Position numbers and translations under genes: made by a program. Source: Betaproteobacteria bacterium (lineage in GTDB: Bacteria; Pseudomonadota; Gammaproteobacteria; Burkholderiales; Casimicrobiaceae). Taken from it: DNA of 64,000 nucleotides. The notes beneath the pieces were generated by a model. That model worked only from the letters and a program-made list of their open reading frames with translations, searched no databases and had not been told where the DNA came from. The stretch lies in contig BOKS01000001.1 in the NCBI GenBank assembly GCA_016861105.1, positions 682,001-746,000 on the forward strand, given 5' to 3'. Shown here piece by piece: positions 57,453-64,000 of this stretch. The first letter of the stretch is position 1; every line of letters starts with the position of its first letter.

Positions 57453-58427
57453 CTATTCCGCCTTCGCGCCGGACAGCTCGATCACCTTCTTCCACTTCGC
57501 CTGCTCGCTCAGGACCTGCGCCCCGATCTCCGCCGGCGTGCTCGCCGACGGCAGGACGCCCAGCCCGAGCATGCGCTCGCGGATGGCGGGCATCGCGAGC
57601 ACGGCGTTGATCTCGCGGTTGATGCGCTCCACGATCTCCGGCGGCGTGCCGCCGCGCACCGACAGGTAGTTCATCGGCGAGGCGTCGAAGCCGGAGAGCG
57701 TGTCGGCGAGCGTCGGCACGCCCGGCAGCACCGGCGAGGGCTCCAGCGTGGTCACGGCCAGCGCGCGCAGCTGCCCGGCCTTGATCGCCGGCTGCAGCGC
57801 GGCGAGACTGTCGATCGTCATCTGCACGTTGCCGGCGATCAGGTCCTGCAGGGCGTTGCCCGTGCCCTTGTAGGGGACGTGCACGATGTCGATGCCCGCG
57901 ACCGTCCTGAAGTACTCGCTGGCGAGGTGGCTGCCCGAGCCGATGCCGGCGCTCGCGAAGTTGAGCTTGCGCGGGTTCGCCTTGGCGTAGTCGATCAGCT
58001 CCCTCACCGTCCGCGCGGGAACGCCGGGGTGCACCGCGAGCACGCTGGTGAACGTACCGAGCCGCGCCACGGGGAGCAGGTCCTTCTGCGGATCGTACGG
58101 CAGCTTCTTCATCAGGTGCGGATTGATGATCTGCGGGCCGGGCGAGGTGTACAGCCACGTGTAGCCGTCGGGCTGGGACTTGGCGACGAAGTCGGCGCCG
58201 ATCGTCGCCCCGCCGCCGGGCTTGTTGTCCACCAGCACCGGCTGGCCGAGCCGCTGCGACAGCGGCTCGGCAAGGATGCGCGCGAGGACGTCCGATCCGC
58301 CGCCCGCCGCGAACGGAATCACGAAGGTGACCGGCCGGGCCGGCCACGCCTGCGCGGGCGCGGTACCCGGAACGAGGAGGAGCGCTGCGGCGAGCGCGGC
58401 GAGCGCCCGGGCGACGGGCCGGGTCAT
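57453..58427 (-). CDS. Bug family periplasmic substrate-binding protein (TctC)
   Basis: A 324-residue periplasmic receptor of the tripartite tricarboxylate transporter type. Signal cleaved after PAQA (about residue 26), then the Bug pattern WPARPVTFVIPFAAGGGSDVLAR, VDNKPGGGATIGADFVAKSQPDGYT, and HVPYKGTGNALQDLIAGNVQM. Ligand usually an aromatic or carboxylic acid. No TctA/TctB membrane subunits nearby, as is common for the many orphan Bug genes of Burkholderiales. Follows the second Bug gene by 13 bp. Confidence 0.92.
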   Translation of the reverse strand: MTRPVARALAALAAALLLVPGTAPAQAWPARPVTFVIPFAAGGGSDVLARILAEPLSQRLGQPVLVDNKPGGGATIGADFVAKSQPDGYTWLYTSPGPQIINPHLMKKLPYDPQKDLLPVARLGTFTSVLAVHPGVPARTVRELIDYAKANPRKLNFASAGIGSGSHLASEYFRTVAGIDIVHVPYKGTGNALQDLIAGNVQMTIDSLAALQPAIKAGQLRALAVTTLEPSPVLPGVPTLADTLSGFDASPMNYLSVRGGTPPEIVERINREINAVLAMPAIRERMLGLGVLPSASTPAEIGAQVLSEQAKWKKVIELSGAKAE

Positions 58428-58440
58428 GGCGCTCGCCCGG

Positions 58441-59415
58441 TCAGTCGACCAGCTTCACGTTGGCCTCGCGTGCGACCTTGCGCCACTGCTCGAGGTCCGC
58501 GACGATGTAGTCGCGGAAGTCGTTGCCGGCGAGGTACGAGACCTGGTAGCCAAGCGTGTCCAGACGCGAGGTGACCTTCGGGTCCTTGAGCATGTCGGCG
58601 ATCTCTGTGCGCAGCCGCGCCAGCACCGGCTCGGGCGTGGCCGCCGGCGCGAGGACGCCGTACCACACGACGACCTGCACGTTCTTCAGGCCCGCCTCCT
58701 CGAGCGTGGGCGTGTCCGGGAACAGCGGATGGCGCACGGGCCCGGTCGTCGCGATCGCGCGGAACGCGCCGGAGTCGGTGTGCGGCTTGACGGTCGGCGG
58801 CGTGATCAGCGCGATGTCGATCGTGTCCCCGCGCAGGGCCGTGATCACCGCCGAGATGCCGGCGAAGGGCACGTGCAGCATCTCGATGCCGGCGTTCTTC
58901 TCCATCAGCGCCGTGCCCATGTGCGGCGCTCCGCCGATGCCGGAGGTACCGTAGCGGATCTTGCCCGGGTTCGCCTTCGCGTACGCGATCAGCTCGGCCA
59001 CCGACTTGACCGGCAGGCGCGGGCTGACCGCCAGCACGAACGGCAGCTGGACGATGCGCGCGATGTAGGCGAAGTCGTCGGGAACCTTGTAGGGCATGTT
59101 CTGCTTGACGGCGGGCAGGATCGAGATGCCGTCGGAGGCGGCCCAGATCAGGTGGTAGCCGTCCGGCTTGCTCTTGGCGACGAAGTCGATGCCGATCATC
59201 GAGCCGGCCCCCGCCTTGTTCTCGACGATGACCGTCTGGCCGAGGCGCGGCGTCAGGTGCTCGGCGGTCAGGCGCCCGAGCAGGTCGTTGCCCGCGCCCG
59301 GCAGGAACGGCACGATGATCTTGACGACGCCGGCCTTCGGGTACTCCTGGGCGGCGACGACCGGCGACATCGCGGCGGCGAGCGCGGCGGTTGCGGCGGC
59401 GAGCAGTCTGCGCAT
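58441..59415 (-). CDS. Bug family periplasmic substrate-binding protein (TctC), second copy
   Basis: A 324-residue receptor with signal (MRRLLAAATAALAAAMSPVVAA). Bug blocks: VVKIIVPFLPGAGNDLLGRL, VENKAGAGSMIGIDFVAKSK, HVPFAGISAVITALRGDTID. It differs from its neighbour across the ligand pocket, so substrates probably differ. Start choice: AGGAGG lies 7 nt before ATG 59415 but only 1 nt before ATG 59421, so 59415 is preferred. It is downstream of an aldo/keto reductase and a Gfo/Idh/MocA gene on the same strand. Confidence 0.92.
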   Translation of the reverse strand: MRRLLAAATAALAAAMSPVVAAQEYPKAGVVKIIVPFLPGAGNDLLGRLTAEHLTPRLGQTVIVENKAGAGSMIGIDFVAKSKPDGYHLIWAASDGISILPAVKQNMPYKVPDDFAYIARIVQLPFVLAVSPRLPVKSVAELIAYAKANPGKIRYGTSGIGGAPHMGTALMEKNAGIEMLHVPFAGISAVITALRGDTIDIALITPPTVKPHTDSGAFRAIATTGPVRHPLFPDTPTLEEAGLKNVQVVVWYGVLAPAATPEPVLARLRTEIADMLKDPKVTSRLDTLGYQVSYLAGNDFRDYIVADLEQWRKVAREANVKLVD

Positions 59416-59455
59416 GTGCATTCCTCCTTTGGATTGACGACGGTCGGGCGCGCCG

Positions 59456-60403
59456 CTACGCGGGCGGCGAGGTGGCGCGATCGACCCGGGCGAGCGTCTG
59501 CGCGTCGAGCGTCGACGTACAGGCGGCGACGTTGGCTTCGACCTGCTCCGGCGACGTGGCGCCGGCGATCACGCTGGCCACGAACGGACGGGACGCGACC
59601 CAGCCGACCGCCACGTCGAGCAGCGACCGGCCGCAGGATTCCGCGACCTGCACCAGCTCGTCGACGACGCGCCAGTTGCGCTCGGTGAGAAAGCGATCGG
59701 CGGAACGCTTGGTCTGCGCGAGCCGCGATCCGGCCGGCAGCTGCGCGTCGCGCCGGTACTTGCCGGACAGCAGGCCGCCGGCCAGCGGATAGTAGGGAAG
59801 CAGGCCGATGCCGAAGTGCGCCAGCGCCGGCCCGAGGTCCCGCTCGGCATCGCGCACCAGCGCGCTGTACTCGTTCTGCGCGCTCACGAAGCGCGCCAGT
59901 CCGCCGGCGCGCGACGTCCAGTCCGCGTCGGCGAGCTGCCACGCCGCGAAGTTCGAGCAGCCGACGTAGCGCACCTTGCCCTGCGTGACGAGATCGTCCA
60001 GCGCGCGCAGAGTCTCCTCGATCGGTGTGCGCTGGTCGGGCTTGTGGAACTGGTAGAGGTCGATCCAGTCGGTCCGCAGGCGCCGCAGGCTGTCCTCGAC
60101 GGCGCGCATCACGTAGCCGCGCGCACCCCCGCGCAGGGCGCCGGCGTCGTCCATCTCCCAGCCGAACTTCGTCGCGAGGACGACGTCACGGCGTGCCGTG
60201 CCCAGGATCTCGCCGAGCTGCGCTTCGGATCCGCCGCGGCTGCCATACGCATCGGCCGTGTCGAGCAGCGTGACGCCGAGGTCGAGCGCGCGGTGCACGA
60301 CGCGACGCGTCTCGCCGACGTCGAGCCGCGACCCGAACTGGTTGCAGCCGAGCCCCGCGACCGAGACCCGGAGGCCGCTGTTCCCGACGTTGCGGAACTC
60401 CAC
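59456..60403 (-). CDS. aldo/keto reductase
   Basis: A 315-residue NADPH-dependent oxidoreductase of TIM-barrel fold, from GTG with a GAGGGAG site. The catalytic tetrad is visible: Asp and Tyr in LLDTADAYGSRGGSE, Lys in VVLATKFGWEMDD, His in LYQFHKPDQRTPIEETL. Cofactor-site segments GLLPYYPLAGGLLSGKYRRD and SVIAGATSPEQVEAN are typical of the YajO/Gpr-like group. It starts 11 bp after the Gfo/Idh/MocA gene. Confidence 0.9.
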   Translation of the reverse strand: MEFRNVGNSGLRVSVAGLGCNQFGSRLDVGETRRVVHRALDLGVTLLDTADAYGSRGGSEAQLGEILGTARRDVVLATKFGWEMDDAGALRGGARGYVMRAVEDSLRRLRTDWIDLYQFHKPDQRTPIEETLRALDDLVTQGKVRYVGCSNFAAWQLADADWTSRAGGLARFVSAQNEYSALVRDAERDLGPALAHFGIGLLPYYPLAGGLLSGKYRRDAQLPAGSRLAQTKRSADRFLTERNWRVVDELVQVAESCGRSLLDVAVGWVASRPFVASVIAGATSPEQVEANVAACTSTLDAQTLARVDRATSPPA

Positions 60404-60414
60404 GCCGCGCTCCC

Positions 60415-61476
60415 TCAGCCGGCGTCGACCAGCCGCTGCACCGCCACCGGCGCGCCGCACCGGCTGCTTTCGATGGCCGCGAAGACCAGCGCGCTGGCCT
60501 GCACGTTCTCCTCGACGCGCGTTTCCATCGGCGGACCGCCATCGCGCCAGCGCGCGAACTGCTCGATCAGCCAGTGGTTGATCCACTTCGGCTGCTGCAG
60601 CAGCGCGACCTTCTGCCCCCGCCCCTCGCGGTGCTGCTGCCGCCAGATGTCCTGACGCATGAACACCTCGACGTCGCGGTGCGCGAGGATGGCCGTGCCG
60701 CGCTCGCCGTCCACGCGGATGTACTCCTTGTAGAACGTGTTCAGCCCGACCGGGTGCGACACCGAGCCTTCGTAGACGGCACGCACGCCGTTGGCGAACG
60801 CCATCGTCACGATCGCGTCGGTGTCGCCGCGGTACTCCGCCCAGTCCGGCTTCCACGTCGTCGCGAACAGCGTCTCGCAGCGCGCGCCGGCCAGGTCGCC
60901 GATGATGTCGAGGTGATGGATCGCACCCTCGACGAGCAGCGGGTCGGCCATCTCGTGGCGGAACAGCGAGCTCCACGCCATCCGCTGGCGCATGTCGCCC
61001 TGGAAGCGCATGCCGATCGCGTTGATCCTGCCGAGGACGCCCGAGCGCACGATGCGCCGCAGCGTCGTCTTGTCCTGGTCGAAGCGGTGGCTCATCGTCA
61101 CCGCCATCTTCCGGCCCGCGCGGCGCACGTTGCGCGCGATGCGCAGCGTCGCCTCCATCGTGTCGGCGATCGGCTTCTCGCACAGCACGTCGAGCCCGCG
61201 CGCCAGCGCGAGGTCGATGATCGCCTCGTGGTGCGCCGGCGTCACCGCGACGGTGCAGAAGTCCGCCGCCACCTCGTCGAAGGCCCGGGCCGCGTCCGTG
61301 TAGCACCGCTCGGCCGGCAAGCCCAGCGACTGCCGCCCGGCCTCCAGCGCGTCGCGGTCGAGGTCCACCAGCGCGACGACCTCGATCGTCCCGTCGGCGA
61401 CGTTCGACTTCAGGAACTCGCTGCACCAGCGCCGGCCGAAGACGCCGATGCCGACGTGGATGACGCGCTGGGACAT
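60415..61476 (-). CDS. Gfo/Idh/MocA family oxidoreductase
   Basis: A 353-residue NAD(P)-dependent dehydrogenase. The Rossmann motif is GIGVFGRRW, the family signature is DVLCEKPIADTMEATLRIA with the catalytic Lys of EKP, and the C-terminal domain carries VEGAIHHLDIIGDLAG with the expected His pair. Substrate would be a sugar, polyol or similar; not determinable here. Together with the AKR and Bug genes it may form a small uptake and oxidation unit. Confidence 0.9.
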   Translation of the reverse strand: MSQRVIHVGIGVFGRRWCSEFLKSNVADGTIEVVALVDLDRDALEAGRQSLGLPAERCYTDAARAFDEVAADFCTVAVTPAHHEAIIDLALARGLDVLCEKPIADTMEATLRIARNVRRAGRKMAVTMSHRFDQDKTTLRRIVRSGVLGRINAIGMRFQGDMRQRMAWSSLFRHEMADPLLVEGAIHHLDIIGDLAGARCETLFATTWKPDWAEYRGDTDAIVTMAFANGVRAVYEGSVSHPVGLNTFYKEYIRVDGERGTAILAHRDVEVFMRQDIWRQQHREGRGQKVALLQQPKWINHWLIEQFARWRDGGPPMETRVEENVQASALVFAAIESSRCGAPVAVQRLVDAG

Positions 61477-61488
61477 GGATGCCGTAGC

Positions 61489-62088
61489 CTAGAGCACGGG
61501 CACCGTCGCGCGGAACGATTCGCGCTGCGAGACGCGGTCGAACCAGGCGCGCAAACCGGGCCAGTGCGGAAAGCCGACCACCTCGTCGAGGCGCAGCGGC
61601 ATGTAGCCGAGCGCGCAGCCCACGGCGACCTGCCCGAGGTCGATGTCGCCGAACGAGCCGACGACGGACTCGAGGTGATCGAGCCCGGTGCGGACCTTGC
61701 GCATCTGCCAGTCGATCCAGTCGGCCGACCGGAGCTCGGGCGGGCGCGCGCGCTCGTGGCGGACGATGATCGACGCGTCGAGCAGGCCGTCGGCCAGCGC
61801 CATGCGCGTCAGCACTTCCCAGCGACGCGGCCCGGTGGCCGGCAGCAGGCGGTGGTTGCCGAACTCGGCGTCGAGGTACTCGCAGATCACGGGGGAGTCG
61901 TACAGCGCTGCGCCCGCGTCGGTGATCAGGACCGGAATCTTGCCGAGCGGGTTGAGCGGTGCGACGCGCTCCGGCTCCGAGCGCGTGTTGACCTTGGTCA
62001 GACGCAGTTTCCCGGCAATGCCGTGCTCGTGCGCGACCACGCTCACCTTGCGCACGTAAGGCGACAACGGGCTGTACATCAGTTCCAT
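61489..62088 (-). CDS. glutathione S-transferase family protein
   Basis: A 199-residue protein with an N-terminal thioredoxin-like domain (MELMYSPLSPYVRKVSVVAHEHG; LNPLGKIPVLITDAGAALYDS; ICEYLD) and all-helical C-domain (HLESVVGSFGDIDLGQVAVGCALGY-type region). The SPxSPYVRKV motif places Ser at the likely glutathione-activating position. It resembles YibF-like GSTs rather than the zeta class, so it is not an obvious maleylacetoacetate isomerase. 237 bp upstream hold no gene that I can support. Confidence 0.88.
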   Translation of the reverse strand: MELMYSPLSPYVRKVSVVAHEHGIAGKLRLTKVNTRSEPERVAPLNPLGKIPVLITDAGAALYDSPVICEYLDAEFGNHRLLPATGPRRWEVLTRMALADGLLDASIIVRHERARPPELRSADWIDWQMRKVRTGLDHLESVVGSFGDIDLGQVAVGCALGYMPLRLDEVVGFPHWPGLRAWFDRVSQRESFRATVPVL

Positions 62089-62325
62089 GGGAAAGGGCGG
62101 CGGCCGCGCGTCGTGGACCCCCGCAACGCTAGCACCGCCGGCGTCGCCGCGGTGTGCGCATCCACGAGAAGCATCTTTACACGGCGCGCAAACCGGCGCG
62201 CCATGCTGCACCGCAATGACGACGATTGCGGAGGGCGCAAAGCTGCTCTGCACGCGATGGCGGTTCCGGCGCGGCGGCGCCCGGCGTATAACGTGCGGCG
62301 TCGACACCATCCTGCGAGGGCGTGC

Positions 62326-62769
62326 GTGGTCACCGGCCGCTATACCAGCGACCTGTCCGAGGGCGACGAGCTCGGGCCGGTCGAGTACACGATGAGCCGC
62401 TTCGTCGCGCGCGAATACGCGCACGCCAACGAGATGCACCAGCCGTGCTTCCAGGGCGTGGACGGCCAGATCGCGCCGCCGACGCTGGTCCACATCGACA
62501 AGCTGCGTCTCTACAAGCTCGCCTGCCCCGGCGGCGCTGGCCCCTCCGCCCGCATCCACTACGAGTTCGACGCCACCATCCACGAGCCGATCCGCGTCGG
62601 CACGCGCATCGTCAGCCGCGGCCGCGTGGTAGGCCGCTACGCGAAGAAGGGGCGCGAGTACGTGGTGACCGCTATCGAGATGCGCGCCGCCGACGACGGC
62701 CGCCTGCTGGTCGAGTATCGGGACACCGTGATCCTCTCGTACCGCCAGGCGGCCGGAGCGGCATCGTGA
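62326..62769 (+). CDS. MaoC-fold (FAS1-like) dehydratase, first of pair
   Basis: A 147-residue hotdog-fold protein from GTG (VVTGRYTSDLSEGDELGPVEY). Hydratase-type segments: EYAHANEMHQPCFQG, IAPPTLVHIDKLRL, IHYEFDATIHEPIRVGTRIV and GRYAKKGREYVVTAIEMRA. Its stop overlaps the next gene's GTG. Such pairs act on enoyl-CoA or hydroxyacyl-CoA substrates, probably as a heteromer. Confidence 0.75.
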   Translation: MVTGRYTSDLSEGDELGPVEYTMSRFVAREYAHANEMHQPCFQGVDGQIAPPTLVHIDKLRLYKLACPGGAGPSARIHYEFDATIHEPIRVGTRIVSRGRVVGRYAKKGREYVVTAIEMRAADDGRLLVEYRDTVILSYRQAAGAAS

Positions 62770-63242
62770 ACGCGCCCGCCGCCCTGCCCTTCGGCGCCGG
62801 CCACGAGTTCCGCGCGCCCGCGCGGCCGATGACCCGCGAGCGGATGCGCTGGTACGTCGACATCCAGGAGACGGTGCAGGCGGACACGGGCCGCATCGTG
62901 ACGCAGCCGCCGACCATCCACGACGACGACGACTACGCCCGCAAGAACGGGCTGCCCGGCATCATCGCCGACGGCATGATCACCACGAACTGGATTCTCG
63001 CGCTGCTCGTCGATGTGTTCGGCGCGCAGGCCGCCGGCGGCGGGCGCCTGCGGACCAAGTACATCGCCCCCGTCTACGAGGACCAGGTCATCGTCGCGTG
63101 CGCCCGCGTGGGCCGCGCCTTCCTCGACGGGGCGGGGCGCGCCGTCTACGACCTCGAAGTCTGGTGCGAGGACGACCGCGGCCTCAAGGTCACGGTCGGC
63201 GAAGCGCTCGTGCGCACCGCGTCCGACCGGGCGGCCGCGTAG
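62766..63242 (+). CDS. MaoC-fold dehydratase, second of pair
   Basis: A 158-residue hotdog protein from GTG, coupled by GTGA overlap to the previous gene. Segments RWYVDIQETVQADTGRIVTQ, PPTIHDDDDYARKNGLPGII, ADGMITTNWILALLVDVFG and RTKYIAPVYEDQVIVACARV are MaoC-like; a catalytic Asp/His pair may be IHDD with the loop preceding ADGM. With the first subunit and the following CoA-transferase it suggests a pathway that activates a carboxylic acid and hydrates or dehydrates it. Confidence 0.78.
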   Translation: MNAPAALPFGAGHEFRAPARPMTRERMRWYVDIQETVQADTGRIVTQPPTIHDDDDYARKNGLPGIIADGMITTNWILALLVDVFGAQAAGGGRLRTKYIAPVYEDQVIVACARVGRAFLDGAGRAVYDLEVWCEDDRGLKVTVGEALVRTASDRAAA

Positions 63243-63327
63243 GCGCGCGGCCCGCAATGCCGGCAACCCGGAGCCTGCGCCAGCGGGCGCGACGCTAGCC
63301 CGGGCGCGCGCCCGCCACGGAGCCCCC

Positions 63328-64000
63328 ATGTGGAAGATCCTCACCGGCATCCGCGTCCTCGACCTGTCGCGCGTGTTCGCGGGACCGGCGGCAACGCAGG
63401 TGCTCGGCGACCTCGGCGCCGACGTGATCAAGGTCGAGGAGCCGGGCCGCGGCGACGAGGCCCGGCACTTTGGCGTCACGCAGGCAACCCGTGAGCGGCT
63501 GCGCGAAGGCAGCCCCTCGTTCCTCGCCCTCAACCGCAACAAGCGCAGCATCGCGATCGACCTCTCCGGCGAGCCGGGCCGTCGCACGGTGCGCCGGATG
63601 GCCGCAGGCTGCGACGTGGTCGTCCACAACTTCCGGCCGGGCGCGATGCGCCGCTTCGGGCTCGACTACGAGGCGCTGCGCGCGCTGCGCGGCGACGTCA
63701 TCTTCTGCGAGTTCTACTCCTACGGCGCCCGGGGTCCACTGTCGCACATCGGCGCGAACGACCTCGCGCTGCAGGCGCACAGCGGCATGATGAGCATCAC
63801 CGGCGAGCCGGACCGGCCGCCCGTGCGCTGCGGCACCTCGGTCGTGGACCTGCACGCGAGCCTGGCCCTCGTCGCCGCGATCCTGGCCGCGCTGTTCCAC
63901 CGCGAGCGCACCGGCCAGGGGCAGGCGCTCGACACGTCGCTGCTGCGCAGCTCGGCGCACCTGATGAACTACTTCTACGGCGAGTACTGGGCGCTGGGCA
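63328..64000 (+). CDS. class III CoA-transferase (CaiB/BaiF), 3' end beyond window
   Basis: The first 224 residues of a family III CoA-transferase, about 400 in full. Family motifs: GIRVLDLSRVFAGPAATQVLGD, LGADVIKVEEPGRGDEAR, FLALNRNKRSIAIDLS, VHNFRPGAMRRFGLDYEAL and RTGQGQALDTSLLRS. The catalytic Asp is in the NDLALQAHSGMMSITGEPD region. It moves CoA between carboxylic acids, likely supplying the substrate of the MaoC pair upstream. A GGAG site precedes the ATG. Confidence 0.9.
   Translation, partial: MWKILTGIRVLDLSRVFAGPAATQVLGDLGADVIKVEEPGRGDEARHFGVTQATRERLREGSPSFLALNRNKRSIAIDLSGEPGRRTVRRMAAGCDVVVHNFRPGAMRRFGLDYEALRALRGDVIFCEFYSYGARGPLSHIGANDLALQAHSGMMSITGEPDRPPVRCGTSVVDLHASLALVAAILAALFHRERTGQGQALDTSLLRSSAHLMNYFYGEYWALG

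Noticed and set aside
61489-62088. GST as maleylacetoacetate isomerase for the homogentisate pathway
   Set aside because: The N-terminal motif is SPxSPYVRKV, not the zeta-class pattern, and the gene is 60 kb from hmgA.

Overview
The window reads as a high-GC (about 70%) chromosome segment of a betaproteobacterium, most likely Burkholderiales-related. The reasons are two Bug-type (TctC) periplasmic binding proteins, a complete phenylacetate (paa) operon with a stand-alone PaaN, a fused caa3-type oxidase and the codon usage. No tRNA, rRNA, CRISPR array, prophage or complete insertion sequence is visible. Nearly all of the sequence is coding and every gene looks chromosomal.

Layout. (1) 1-6077: a leftward aromatic catabolic operon (metallo-hydrolase fold protein, FAD hydroxylase, small DUF2783 protein, homogentisate dioxygenase, enoyl-CoA hydratase running off the edge) with a divergent IclR regulator. 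The hydroxylase plus small-protein pair matches the MhaA/MhaB arrangement that makes homogentisate from 3-hydroxyphenylacetate. (2) 6511-12720: a rightward terminal oxidase cluster: CuA subunit II with a cytochrome c tail, fused subunits I+III, a small membrane protein, a CtaG-like assembly factor and two cytochromes c. A 191-bp MITE-like element sits between the oxidase stop codon and the next start codon. The last cytochrome has an in-frame TGA exactly where the first cysteine of its second heme motif should be. (3) 12844-25338: the leftward paaABCDE-N-G-H-I-K-J operon with divergent paaX. Intergenic gaps in this operon hold inverted arrays of 7-bp repeats. (4) 25316-29009: an iron alcohol dehydrogenase divergent from a 738-residue protein whose second half resembles cyanobacterial long-chain acyl-ACP reductase; a possible acyl to aldehyde to alcohol pair. 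(5) 29057-33657: DUF1615 lipoprotein, pdxH, gnd and a response-regulator/cyclase. (6) 33654-38553: a response regulator and a 1502-residue histidine kinase with five GAF domains, forming one signalling operon with the cyclase. (7) 38754-43468: small envelope and stress-type proteins (DUF883-like, GlcG-like, LysM/BON), a MenA-like prenyltransferase and DUF421. (8) 43627-49255: a large STAND/TPR/SARP-type regulator followed by a small membrane protein, a cytochrome c and a hemerythrin-like protein. Two 11-bp direct repeats upstream of the small genes look like a SARP-type operator. (9) 49349-57356: DUF2062, asnS, a ClpX-like ATPase without the zinc domain, VanZ-like, DUF547, lytic transglycosylase, GST and a secreted Fn3/PKD/lectin-like protein. 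(10) 57453-64000: two Bug binding proteins, an aldo/keto reductase, a Gfo/Idh/MocA oxidoreductase, a GST, two MaoC-fold dehydratases and the start of a class III CoA-transferase.

Functional picture: an aerobic heterotroph degrading phenylacetate through the epoxidase route and hydroxyphenylacetate or tyrosine-type aromatics through homogentisate, with respiration through a caa3-type oxidase. All assignments come from reading the sequence and family knowledge; no searches were run.
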